A stretch of 64,000 nucleotides of DNA from positions 248,001-312,000 of the forward strand of contig JAZSFP010000007.1 in assembly GCA_045532295.1 (NCBI GenBank), written 5' to 3'. Made by a program: the position numbers and the translations under genes. Each line of letters begins with the position of its first letter. Position 1 is the first letter of the stretch. The DNA is from UBA10677 sp045532295. Its GTDB lineage: Bacteria; Bacillota; Clostridia; Christensenellales; Pumilibacteraceae. Of this stretch, positions 7,933 through 16,859 are shown piece after piece. Below the pieces are notes generated by a model. That model was not told the origin of the DNA, ran no database searches, and saw only the letters and a program-made list of their open reading frames with translations.

Positions 7933-10507
7933 TATCGAGTTTCTCCTTTAAATCGTACAAAATATCAAACGCCTTTCTTGGAGTTAAGCCATCAAGGTCA
8001 ATTTCCCTTATGATTGAAATTATCTCGTTATTAGAATTGTTGCTAAAAATTGATAGTTGATAGTTTGTATTTTCTTGCTCTTTTCTTGCGATATCAGATT
8101 TTTCTAGTTTTTTGAGAAGTTCTTTTGCTTTTTTCAATACACCTTCAGGTAGACCAGCAAGACCAGCAACTTCAATTCCGAAACTTTTATTTGCGCTACC
8201 GCGCATAAGTTTACGCATAAATACGATTTCGCCGTGGAATTCACGAACCGTCATCTTATAATTTTTTAAGCCTTCGTATACGCCTTCAAGTTCCGTAAGT
8301 TCGTGATAATGAGTTGAAAACAATGTTTTTGCCTTAAGCGTAGTAGAAAGATACTCCATAATTGCCCAAGCAATGCTTAAGCCGTCAAAGGTAGCAGTTC
8401 CTCTTCCTATTTCATCCAGCAAAAGCAAACTATTTGCAGTTGCGTTATCTAAAATGTTAGCAACTTCAGACATTTCTACCATAAAGGTACTTCTGCCCGT
8501 GGATAAGTCGTCACTTGCTCCAACTCTCGTGAAAATCTTATCGATGGGGCATATTTTTGCGCTTTTAGCAGGAACGAAACATCCAGTATACGCCATAATA
8601 ACGATAAGCGCTACTTGACGCATATAAATACTTTTACCTGCCATATTAGGACCGGTAATAAGCATCATTCTATCATCATCACTGTTTAGATACGTGTCGT
8701 TTGGAACGAAGTTTTCGTGACCGATTAGTTTTTCTACGACACAGTGGCGACCCTCGGTAATTTTAAGTTCTTTTACCTCTTCTCCGATTATAGGTTTAAC
8801 GTATCCGATATTCTTTCCCACGATCGTGTGCGAAAGTAAGCAGTCAATAATTGCTAAATTTTTTGCGGAAAGAATAATATCTTCCACTCTTTCTTTAATT
8901 TTTGTAATAACGCCCTCAAATAGCGCAAGTTCTCTCGTTTTAGAATACTCTTCAGCATTTAAAATCTTAGACTCAAGTTCTTTAAGTTCCTCTGTTATAT
9001 AACGCTCCCCATTAGCAATCGTTTGACGGCGAACGTATCGATACGGAACGAGTTCTGCTTGTGATTTTGACACCTCAATATAGTATCCAAAAACGCGATT
9101 GTACGAGATTTTAAGGTTTTTAATGCCCGTTAACGCTCGCTCGTTCTCTTCCATTCTCTCAAGTAAAATTTTAGCGTTCTCTTTAATTGAGCGATATTCG
9201 TCAAGTTCTCCATCAAATCCGTCGTTAATTATGCCACCGTCACGAGGAATTGATGCGGGCGTAGTCTTAATCGCGGAACAAATCAACGATGCAAGTGCAG
9301 AAAAATCAGGAATAGTTGAAGAAAGTTCGCTAATTAAATCGTCAGATAAGGAATTACAAAGCGGTAAAACACTTTCACATAAAACGCTTAAAGAGTCACC
9401 AAGAGCACGGCAGTCCTTGGGAGAAATATTGCCGTACGATGCGCGAGTAGAAATTCGTTCAAGGTCGCAAATTTTCGACATAGCATCTGCTAATCTTGTG
9501 TAAATGCCCTCATTATTAATCAAAAACTCAACCGCATCAAGTCTACGATTAATTTCTTGCATATTTTTAGTTGGGCGCTCTATCCACTTACGAAGAAGTC
9601 TTGCGCCCATACCAGTTGAGGTGTGGTTCATAAACCAGTAAAGCGATCCTTTCGTTTTGTTATCAGCAAAAGACGAAGTAAGTTCAAGAGTTTTGCGCGC
9701 GGCAGAGTCAATGCCGAGATACTCGTCGGCATTTTCAAGTTCGGATTTGTTTAAATAATCCAAAGTGCGTTTTTGCGTTTTATTTAAATAGTCAATCAGC
9801 GCACCAGCGGAAGATACGCAAAGGTCTTTATTTGCAATGGTTTTCCACTCTTTCATTCCCGATTTGAGAGTTTCAAGCGCGGTTTCATATTCAAAAGCGC
9901 TTTCGTTATACGCGCTAAAAGGACAAACTCCCCCGAATTTGACGAGAGAAAGATTAACGGACTCTGCGAGCATATTGCCGTTACATATAATTTCTGAAGG
10001 CTTAACTCTTGATAAAAGTTCGTTTAAATGCAAGCCTATTTGCGCGTCAAATTGAACGTGATTAAACTCACCGGTAGAAATATCAACCCAAGAAACACCT
10101 ACGGATGAACCACTTAAATAGATAGACATTAAGTAATTATTATAGGTTTCATCGAGCATTTCACTATCAATTTTGGTTCCCGGAGTAACTTCGCGAATAA
10201 TTTTGCGCTCAACTATACCTTTTTGTTCGCCAGGCTTCGTAACTTGTTCGCAAATAGCAACTTTGTAACCTTTTTCAAGCAGTTTAGCAAGATAGGTATC
10301 CGCTGCGTGATACGGAACGCCACACATAGGCGCGCGTTCACTTAAACCGCAATCGCGACCAGTTAGCGTAAGTTCAAGTTCTCTACTTGCCGTTATTGCA
10401 TCGTCAAAGAACATCTCGTAAAAGTCGCCCAAACGATAAAAAATGATTGTATTTGGGTACTGTTCCTTGATTTTCATATATTGCTGCATCATTGGTGAAA
10501 GAGCCAT
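7925..10507 (-). CDS. mutS: DNA mismatch recognition protein MutS
   Basis: Binds base mismatches and small loops, then recruits MutL. It has 860 residues, normal for MutS1. The N-terminal mismatch-binding domain includes the FYRLGDFYEMF segment carrying the wedge Phe-x-Glu. The C-terminal ABC-type ATPase has Walker A GPNMAGKS around 618-625, the signature STFMVEMSE and Walker B LLLDEIGRGT. The start ATG 10507 sits one base after the miaB stop. The order miaB-mutS-mutL-miaA puts tRNA hypermodification and mismatch repair in one operon, as in many Firmicutes. Confidence 0.97.
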   Translation of the reverse strand: MALSPMMQQYMKIKEQYPNTIIFYRLGDFYEMFFDDAITASRELELTLTGRDCGLSERAPMCGVPYHAADTYLAKLLEKGYKVAICEQVTKPGEQKGIVERKIIREVTPGTKIDSEMLDETYNNYLMSIYLSGSSVGVSWVDISTGEFNHVQFDAQIGLHLNELLSRVKPSEIICNGNMLAESVNLSLVKFGGVCPFSAYNESAFEYETALETLKSGMKEWKTIANKDLCVSSAGALIDYLNKTQKRTLDYLNKSELENADEYLGIDSAARKTLELTSSFADNKTKGSLYWFMNHTSTGMGARLLRKWIERPTKNMQEINRRLDAVEFLINNEGIYTRLADAMSKICDLERISTRASYGNISPKDCRALGDSLSVLCESVLPLCNSLSDDLISELSSTIPDFSALASLICSAIKTTPASIPRDGGIINDGFDGELDEYRSIKENAKILLERMEENERALTGIKNLKISYNRVFGYYIEVSKSQAELVPYRYVRRQTIANGERYITEELKELESKILNAEEYSKTRELALFEGVITKIKERVEDIILSAKNLAIIDCLLSHTIVGKNIGYVKPIIGEEVKELKITEGRHCVVEKLIGHENFVPNDTYLNSDDDRMMLITGPNMAGKSIYMRQVALIVIMAYTGCFVPAKSAKICPIDKIFTRVGASDDLSTGRSTFMVEMSEVANILDNATANSLLLLDEIGRGTATFDGLSIAWAIMEYLSTTLKAKTLFSTHYHELTELEGVYEGLKNYKMTVREFHGEIVFMRKLMRGSANKSFGIEVAGLAGLPEGVLKKAKELLKKLEKSDIARKEQENTNYQLSIFSNNSNNEIISIIREIDLDGLTPRKAFDILYDLKEKLDND

Positions 10508-10508
10508 A

Positions 10509-11819
10509 TTAGTCCACTAATTCTCCTTTGAGTTGATTGTTCTTTGTTCCGATAATTTTAACGGTAACAAATTTTCCCACTAAATTTTCCTCGCTACTAA
10601 AGGAAATTGCCTTTTCACACGAAGATTTTCCTTTCGCTTTTCCACTTTTCCACTCATCGCATAATACTTCAAAAGTCTTACCTACGCAACGCTCAGCCTC
10701 TCTATTCCCAATTTTAAACTGAATGTCGATAAGTCTTGAGATTCTATCTTTTTTGATGGCCGTGGGAACTTGCTCCATTTTATCCGCAGGAGTCCCTGAA
10801 CGACGAGAATATATAAAGGTAAATAAATTATTATAGCCAACTCTATTTACCACGTCTACCGTCTCGAGAAAGTCCTCTTCCGTCTCGGTTGGAAATCCTA
10901 CCATAATATCGCTTGAAAGTCCAACGGTGGGAATATACTTGCGAATCATATCAATTTTTTTAAGATAATCCGCTTTGGTATATCGACGATTCATAAGTGA
11001 TAAAATCCTGTCGCTACCCGCTTGAATGGGGAGGTGTATAAAATCAGCAAGTTTATCGGTTGACGCAATAACTTTTACTACGTCTTCAGAAATATCCTTA
11101 GGATGCGAAGTCATAAAGCGTACTTTATACTTATAGTCAAAACTTGCAACCTTTTCTAAAAGTGATGCAAAATTTACGTTCTCATCGCTTAAATCGTTAC
11201 CATAAGAGTTAACGTTTTGTCCAAGCAAGGTAATTTCTTTATAACCTTCATCAAGAAGACGATGAACGTCGTCAAGTATATTTTGTTCGCTACGACTACG
11301 TTCTCTTCCTCTAACGTAGGGAACTATACAGTAGGAGCAAAAATTATTGCATCCGTACATAATGTTAACCCAAGCGTTAACACCACTCGTGCGATATATC
11401 GGAACGTTTTCCACTATTTCGCCTTCGCTGTCCCATACTTCACCGATATACTTTTTAGAGGAAAGCATATCAAGGTATTCGGAAAATTTATGGAGATTAT
11501 GCGTACCAAAAATTATATTGATAAACGGACAGCGTTTTTTTAATAATTCTTCCGCTCCTGGCTTTTGAGCCATACAACCACATACAGCCACCTTAAGGTC
11601 TGGTTTGCTCTCTTTAAGTTTTTTTATAATGCCAAGATTGCCGAGTACTCTGTACTCAGCCGTTTCGCGAACGCAACAAGTATTAAAAACTACTATGTCA
11701 CAATCTTCTAATTTTTCCGCTTCTTCGTAGCCTTTTTCGCGCAGTATTCCGGCAAGTTTTTCCGACTCGTGCACGTTCATTTGGCAACCGTATGTATTTA
11801 TAAAGTATTTTTTGCGCAT
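10509..11819 (-). CDS. miaB: tRNA-2-methylthio-N6-dimethylallyladenosine synthase MiaB
   Basis: Radical-SAM methylthiotransferase that converts i6A37 to ms2i6A37, completing MiaA's modification. It has 436 residues. The N-terminal UPF0004 domain carries three cluster cysteines (in YGCQMN, NTCCVRE and VCGCMAQ). The radical-SAM CxxxCxxC is in CNNFCSYC near residue 157, and a C-terminal TRAM domain occupies about 370-436. GGAGG lies seven bases before ATG 11819. A TATAAT at 11837-11842 is a plausible -10; no good -35 was found. It is the first gene of the operon running to ynbB. Confidence 0.97.
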   Translation of the reverse strand: MRKKYFINTYGCQMNVHESEKLAGILREKGYEEAEKLEDCDIVVFNTCCVRETAEYRVLGNLGIIKKLKESKPDLKVAVCGCMAQKPGAEELLKKRCPFINIIFGTHNLHKFSEYLDMLSSKKYIGEVWDSEGEIVENVPIYRTSGVNAWVNIMYGCNNFCSYCIVPYVRGRERSRSEQNILDDVHRLLDEGYKEITLLGQNVNSYGNDLSDENVNFASLLEKVASFDYKYKVRFMTSHPKDISEDVVKVIASTDKLADFIHLPIQAGSDRILSLMNRRYTKADYLKKIDMIRKYIPTVGLSSDIMVGFPTETEEDFLETVDVVNRVGYNNLFTFIYSRRSGTPADKMEQVPTAIKKDRISRLIDIQFKIGNREAERCVGKTFEVLCDEWKSGKAKGKSSCEKAISFSSEENLVGKFVTVKIIGTKNNQLKGELVD

Positions 11820-11883
11820 ACTGCCTCCAATATAACATTATAACTCATTTCTTAAAAAAAGTATAGTAATTTTACTAAGATTT

Positions 11884-11912
11884 TTGTTTTTTAGCGTTTT
11901 TTTGCGTATATT
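11884..11912 (+). promoter_or_regulatory. putative promoter of the PBP gene with a very short leader
   Basis: TTGTTT (11884-11889), a 17-base spacer and TATATT (11907-11912). The expected start point near 11919 leaves only about nine bases before ATG 11928, with no Shine-Dalgarno sequence. Confidence 0.5.
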
Positions 11913-11927
11913 GTAAATACTACCTTT

Positions 11928-13934
11928 ATGAAGAAAATTTCATCAATTATATTAAAGATAGGAATTGCGCTATGTGTTTTGTTTGTTTCGTTTATTCTGT
12001 CTCTTTTTATATTATTAGAACCGGCAGTCAAAATTAACGGCTTTATTTCTCTCGATAAAAATAGACTACTCTCTTTAACTCAAACTACCGAATTTTTAGA
12101 TAATAATGGAAATTTGATAAACGGCCAACGCGTCTTGAGTCGTTCGTTACATACGGATATATCAAATTTATCTGATTATACGCTTAATTCCTTCGTGGCA
12201 ATTGAGGACAAGCGATTTTATTCGCATAACGGAATTGACGTGATTCGAATGATTTCCGCGGCAAAAAATAATATACTTTCAGGTGGATTTAAGGAAGGCG
12301 CATCAACTATTTCACAACAGTTGATTAAGAATACGCACCTAAAAAACGAGAAAACATTATCACGAAAAATCCAAGAAATTCGTATCGCGAGGGAACTTGA
12401 GCGCGCATACAGCAAGGAAGAGATCCTATCAATGTATTTAAATATGCTATATTTTGGCGATGGAATTTACGGCTTAGAAAATGCATCAAGAAGTTTTTTT
12501 GATAAAACGGCGTCATCGCTAACGCTTTCTGAAAGCGCTTTACTTGCTGGTATAATAAATAATCCTTCTCTATACAGCCCTAGAAGGCAATACGATAAGG
12601 CTATTAAACGAAGAAATTTAGTGTTAAAGCGTATGCTTGAGCAAAATATGATAACTAATGAACAATATTCATATTCGTTAAATGAGAAGATTAACATTAA
12701 GAAAGATAGACACGCATCGGATTTTTACTGCGATAGCGTTAAAAGTGAACTTAAAGAAATACTTGGAGGATTTAGTGATGAGGTTTTTGCTGATAATCTA
12801 ATGGTAGAAACATATCAAGATTTTATTTTACAAAATTACATTGAAGAGTTGATAGAAAATAATTCTGTTGATGATACGTTTGTGAGCATAATGATTTCAA
12901 AAAACTCAGATTGCTCGATTGTTGCAGCGGCAAGCAATGCCTCTACTGATTTATCAGAATGTCGCCGTAGTCCTGCGTCGACAATTAAGCCGTTTTTATA
13001 CGCGTACGCAATGGAAAAGAATTCCGTATATTCTTGCACTCCTATATTAGATGAAAAAACTAATTTTGACGGTTGGTCGCCGTCGAATTTTAATGACAAA
13101 TATTATGGATGGACTGACGTTGAAAATAGTTTAATTCACTCGCTTAATATACCTGCTATTAAAATTTTAGAACAAAACGGCATTGAAAATTCAATAAAAT
13201 TTTTAAGAAAATTCGGTATTAAGTTGGATAAAAAAGATAATTCACTTCCCATTGCTCTTGGTAATTTTTCTAAAGGCGTTACACTAAAAGAACTTTGTTC
13301 TGCGTATAGCGTATTTGCGAATTATGGAACTTATAATAAGTGTAAATTTATTAAAAAAATAACTGACCAAAATGGAAATACAGTATTTTTAGACAAAAAA
13401 GATAAAAGAAAAATACTTTCAGAACAAACTGCATATCTTATGACTAACATATTGGAAAAGTGCGCAAAGAACGGTACTGCGCGCCAAGTGGGATTTTCGA
13501 ATTTATCCGTTGCAGCAAAAACTGGAACGGTTGGAACGCCTAAAGGAAATACTGATGCGTATTGCGTATGCTATACGCCCACGCATACGATTGTTGTTTG
13601 GATGGGTAATAACGGAAAATTTATGGAAAACAAATATTCAGGTGGAACTCTGACTGCTAAAATCGTGAGAAAAATCGTTGAAAAACTTAATTGTACTGAT
13701 GTTTTCAAAGTACCTAACGGGTTGGTTTTTGCAGATATAGACGAAAAGGAAAGAATTTCTTCACACAAAGTTTTACTTGCTGGAGAAAAGACTCCAGTCA
13801 AAGATAGAAAAAAAGTTCTATTTGATAGAAAAAATATGCCACGGAAGTATTCAAAATCCGCGACATATATAGAAAATAATTCGATTTTAGATGATTTTAA
13901 TAACTTCGAGATTATTGATAGCATCGTCGATTAA
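11928..13934 (+). CDS. bifunctional class A penicillin-binding protein
   Basis: Peptidoglycan glycosyltransferase and transpeptidase, 668 residues, membrane anchored by a segment at about 7-30. The GT51 domain has the catalytic Glu in EDKRFYSH (E93) and GASTISQQ (124-131). The transpeptidase domain has the SxxK motif S351-T-I-K354, SLN at 405-407 and KTGT at 531-534. The domain order fits PBP1A/PBP2A-like enzymes without a PASTA tail. No Shine-Dalgarno site precedes the ATG, and the predicted promoter leaves almost no leader. Its last 48 bases overlap the end of thiI on the other strand. It is the only cell-wall synthase in the window. Confidence 0.95.
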   Translation: MKKISSIILKIGIALCVLFVSFILSLFILLEPAVKINGFISLDKNRLLSLTQTTEFLDNNGNLINGQRVLSRSLHTDISNLSDYTLNSFVAIEDKRFYSHNGIDVIRMISAAKNNILSGGFKEGASTISQQLIKNTHLKNEKTLSRKIQEIRIARELERAYSKEEILSMYLNMLYFGDGIYGLENASRSFFDKTASSLTLSESALLAGIINNPSLYSPRRQYDKAIKRRNLVLKRMLEQNMITNEQYSYSLNEKINIKKDRHASDFYCDSVKSELKEILGGFSDEVFADNLMVETYQDFILQNYIEELIENNSVDDTFVSIMISKNSDCSIVAAASNASTDLSECRRSPASTIKPFLYAYAMEKNSVYSCTPILDEKTNFDGWSPSNFNDKYYGWTDVENSLIHSLNIPAIKILEQNGIENSIKFLRKFGIKLDKKDNSLPIALGNFSKGVTLKELCSAYSVFANYGTYNKCKFIKKITDQNGNTVFLDKKDKRKILSEQTAYLMTNILEKCAKNGTARQVGFSNLSVAAKTGTVGTPKGNTDAYCVCYTPTHTIVVWMGNNGKFMENKYSGGTLTAKIVRKIVEKLNCTDVFKVPNGLVFADIDEKERISSHKVLLAGEKTPVKDRKKVLFDRKNMPRKYSKSATYIENNSILDDFNNFEIIDSIVD

Positions 13935-15047
13935 GTCGTCGATCCCACTCATTCTACTCTCTTCTCTTTCTGCTCGTTTAATTGAAGGGTGAGTTACGGG
14001 TGCGTCGGGTAAAAATACCGTACAGCAATCTTCGTATGGGAGAATTGACGTCTCAAACGCTCCGATTTTCTTTGATATTTCAATGATTTCATCTTTATCC
14101 ATACCTATTAACGGACGAAAGACGGGAAGAGCCTTAATCATTGAGTTCGTAACGGTAATACTTTCAAGCGTTTGGCTTGCTACTTGTCCTAAACTTTCTC
14201 CATTAATAATACATCCACAACCGCGTTTTATTGCTACTTTTTCTGCAATACGCATCATAAATCTACGCACGAGAGTAATCATATACGAAGTATCACAAGC
14301 GCGATGTATTTCTTCTTGAATTTTTGTAAATGGAATACAAACGAGATTAATTTCACCAGTATAATCGCTAATAATTTTTGCGAGGTCAATTACTTTTTGC
14401 TTTGCAAGTTCGCTCGTGTAAGGGTATGAGTGAAAATGTATTGCATCAATTGAAAGTCCTCGCTTTGCCATCATATATCCTGCTACGGGACTATCAATAC
14501 CACCAGAAAGCATAAGCATTCCTTTTCCACCGCAACCAACGGGCATACCTTTTGAACAAATGATTTTATCCGTATAAACGAATGCCCCACCATCTTCACG
14601 AACGTCTACGTTAACGACGAAATCGGGATTAAATAAATCAACGGTAAGGTTATGAAATTTTGAAAGAAGAACACCGCCAACTTTTTTTGATAGTTCAATA
14701 GAGTTAAGAGGAAAGGATTTGTCTGCTCTATTTACCGTAACCCTAAAAGAACCTTCACTTTTGCATATGCTTACTGCAGTGTCGCAAATTGATTCAACGG
14801 TGGATTCGCATCCAAGAGCAACGGAAATAGAATGTATACCAAAAACTTTTTGCAAACGCTCTATAATATCGTTTTCCACTTCAGGACTGTAATTTTCAAT
14901 AACGTAGCGACTTCTTTTGTATACGAAATCGTATTCAATGCCCTGAAGTTTCGTTTTGATATTGTTAATTAATTTATTTTCAAAAAATCTACGATTTTTG
15001 CCTTTTAGGTGAATTTCACCATATCTAATTAGAATTACGTTAGCCAA
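13887..15047 (-). CDS. thiI: tRNA 4-thiouridine synthase ThiI
   Basis: Adenylates U8 of tRNA and receives persulfide sulfur from a cysteine desulfurase to make s4U8; in some species it also serves thiamine thiazole synthesis. It has 386 residues with an N-terminal ferredoxin-like/THUMP region (about 1-165) and a PP-loop ATP pyrophosphatase domain with LSGGIDSP around 179-186. There is no C-terminal rhodanese domain, so the short Firmicute form is present. The start is TTG 15047: AGAGGA lies seven bases upstream and no ATG fits. It overlaps the nifS-like gene by eight bases, so the two are coupled. Its C-terminal codons overlap the PBP gene in antisense. Confidence 0.95.
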   Translation of the reverse strand: MANVILIRYGEIHLKGKNRRFFENKLINNIKTKLQGIEYDFVYKRSRYVIENYSPEVENDIIERLQKVFGIHSISVALGCESTVESICDTAVSICKSEGSFRVTVNRADKSFPLNSIELSKKVGGVLLSKFHNLTVDLFNPDFVVNVDVREDGGAFVYTDKIICSKGMPVGCGGKGMLMLSGGIDSPVAGYMMAKRGLSIDAIHFHSYPYTSELAKQKVIDLAKIISDYTGEINLVCIPFTKIQEEIHRACDTSYMITLVRRFMMRIAEKVAIKRGCGCIINGESLGQVASQTLESITVTNSMIKALPVFRPLIGMDKDEIIEISKKIGAFETSILPYEDCCTVFLPDAPVTHPSIKRAEREESRMSGIDDLIDDAINNLEVIKII

Positions 15048-16179
15048 TTTTATGTCCTCTTAATTTTTCAATATTCTGCTTTAGTATCTCAAGTCCTCTA
15101 TCCACTTCCTCTTTCGTAGTAAGCGGAGAAAGGCTCAGTCTCAACGCCCCGTCGATTAGTTTTTGACTTAACCCCAATTCATTTAGCACGCGATTTCCAC
15201 TATGATGGCTGGAGCAAGCAGATCCTCTGCCGATAATTAATCCGTCGTCGCAACACATCGTTTGAATAATTTCCGCTTTAGTGCGTTCTGCGCAAAAGGC
15301 AATAATATGGTTATTGTGTGGACAATTTTCACTTAAAATAGTTACGTCGGGTATTTCGTGGAGTTTTTTTACGATAACGTCACGCAGTTCTTTTACTCTA
15401 TTATTCGACTGTAATTTTGAGTACTCCTCGCTTGCTACTGCAAGGGCAACGATTCCCGCAACGTTTTCCGTTCCAGAGCGCATTCCGTTTTCTTGTCCAC
15501 CACCAAAAATTAATGGACGTATCTTGATTTTTGACGATATATACAAAACTCCGATGCCTTTAGGTGCGCCTATTTTATGTCCGCTAATTGAGTACATATC
15601 AACTCCAAGCGCTTTGACGTTATTGTTTGTTTTAAGGTATGCCTGCACGCCGTCGGAGTGAAAAATAACTTTAGGATTCTTCTTTTTGATAAGCGTAGAA
15701 ATTTTACTTAAGTCGTTAATTGCGCCTGTTTCGTTTGATGCGTGTATGACGGAAACGAGAGAAGTGTTTTCATCAACTAATGAAAGTAGGTGATCGATGT
15801 CCACTCTTCCATCGGGAAGAAGTTTTGCAAACCGAACGTCAGCACCTGAATTTTTCATATTCTTCACGCACTCGTAAACACAAGCGTGCTCACCTAAAGA
15901 AACGACGATATTGCCTTTTTTGTTTTTAAAACCACAAGTTAGTGCCCAGTTGTTCGACTCAGTAGCGCAAGAGGTGAAGAAAATTTCATTTTGAGCGCAG
16001 TTAAGTTTTTGCGCAATAATCGTTCTTGCCGTATTGATTTTATTTTTAATAATAATACCATTTTTGTAAGTTGACGAGGGATTAAAGTAATCAATGGAAT
16101 AAACTTCTTCCATTGATTTTATTGCGCTGTCAAATACTCGCGTTGTTGCTGCGTTGTCGAGATAAATTATGCTATTCAT
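15040..16179 (-). CDS. cysteine desulfurase (NifS/IscS family), ThiI partner
   Basis: PLP enzyme that releases sulfur from cysteine as a protein persulfide. It has 379 residues from ATG 16179 and begins with the family's YLDNAATT. The PLP lysine is in SGHKIGAPKG near 201, and the sulfur-carrying Cys is in GRGSACSSHHSG near 320. I start at ATG 16179 because it overlaps the stop of the upstream gene by eight bases and gives the canonical N-terminus; the longer ORF start is unsupported. Its coupling to thiI, and the absence of iscU or other cluster-assembly genes, indicate a dedicated sulfur donor for tRNA thiolation, like B. subtilis NifZ. Confidence 0.95.
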   Translation of the reverse strand: MNSIIYLDNAATTRVFDSAIKSMEEVYSIDYFNPSSTYKNGIIIKNKINTARTIIAQKLNCAQNEIFFTSCATESNNWALTCGFKNKKGNIVVSLGEHACVYECVKNMKNSGADVRFAKLLPDGRVDIDHLLSLVDENTSLVSVIHASNETGAINDLSKISTLIKKKNPKVIFHSDGVQAYLKTNNNVKALGVDMYSISGHKIGAPKGIGVLYISSKIKIRPLIFGGGQENGMRSGTENVAGIVALAVASEEYSKLQSNNRVKELRDVIVKKLHEIPDVTILSENCPHNNHIIAFCAERTKAEIIQTMCCDDGLIIGRGSACSSHHSGNRVLNELGLSQKLIDGALRLSLSPLTTKEEVDRGLEILKQNIEKLRGHKIG

Positions 16180-16783
16180 CGGTCTTTGTGCTCTTCTTTT
16201 GGAGTTGAAATAAGTGGGTTTTAAGAGAATCATCGAGCACGCTTATAGGAAGCGCCTTTTTTAATTCAAGTAGAAATTTTTCGTCGGTCTCAATGATAAT
16301 CAATTTCTTTTCGCCACCATCGTTTACGTAGAAGTAAATAAGATCGTTTTCTTCGCAAAAAGCATTGATTTGCTTAACTTGTTTATCTGCGCTATAACGG
16401 TCAAAACTTTCGCTTTCAACGAGACCCACTACTGCAAACGACGCCATAGTGAGTTCTAAAAGTTTCTTTCGCTTTTTTCTGTTCAAAACTTTTACTATTC
16501 TAAAAGTATCGCCAAGCAAATAGTAATCGTATTCGAGGTTGAGGTTTGTTAAAAGTTTGTTTGCAAAAATCAGCAAACAAATAGGTGGCGCAAACAAGAA
16601 TAGTATTACTAATACTACTCCTAAAAAATCCGCGCCCGAAAAATCGACAAAATTAATAAATATAAACGACGAAACGACTATCCATACGATTGCAATAACT
16701 CTGACAACGAGAAGAAAAACGTTACGCTTTTTGTGTTTATCGATGCCGTTATTTGTCACGTTCTTTTCGTAATAAACTTCCAT
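16172..16783 (-). CDS. two-TM membrane protein of unknown function
   Basis: Predicted membrane protein of 203 residues. A short basic N-terminus is followed by two hydrophobic segments (about 23-45 and 51-73). The cytosolic domain of about 130 residues (YYLLGDTFRIVKVLNRKKRK onwards) has a beta-rich, PH-like look, but I do not recognise a named family. GGAGG lies four bases before ATG 16783. A -10 TATAAT at 16806-16811 with a weak -35 (TTTCTT, 17-base spacer) is likely the promoter for this gene and the coupled nifS-thiI pair. Co-transcription with sulfur-transfer genes is not enough to assign a role. Confidence 0.75.
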   Translation of the reverse strand: MEVYYEKNVTNNGIDKHKKRNVFLLVVRVIAIVWIVVSSFIFINFVDFSGADFLGVVLVILFLFAPPICLLIFANKLLTNLNLEYDYYLLGDTFRIVKVLNRKKRKKLLELTMASFAVVGLVESESFDRYSADKQVKQINAFCEENDLIYFYVNDGGEKKLIIIETDEKFLLELKKALPISVLDDSLKTHLFQLQKKSTKTDE

Positions 16784-16859
16784 ACTACCTCCTTGGTGCG
16801 CTATAATTATAACATAATTTTAAAATAAAAGAAAATAAATTAATGGCATTTTAACTATT

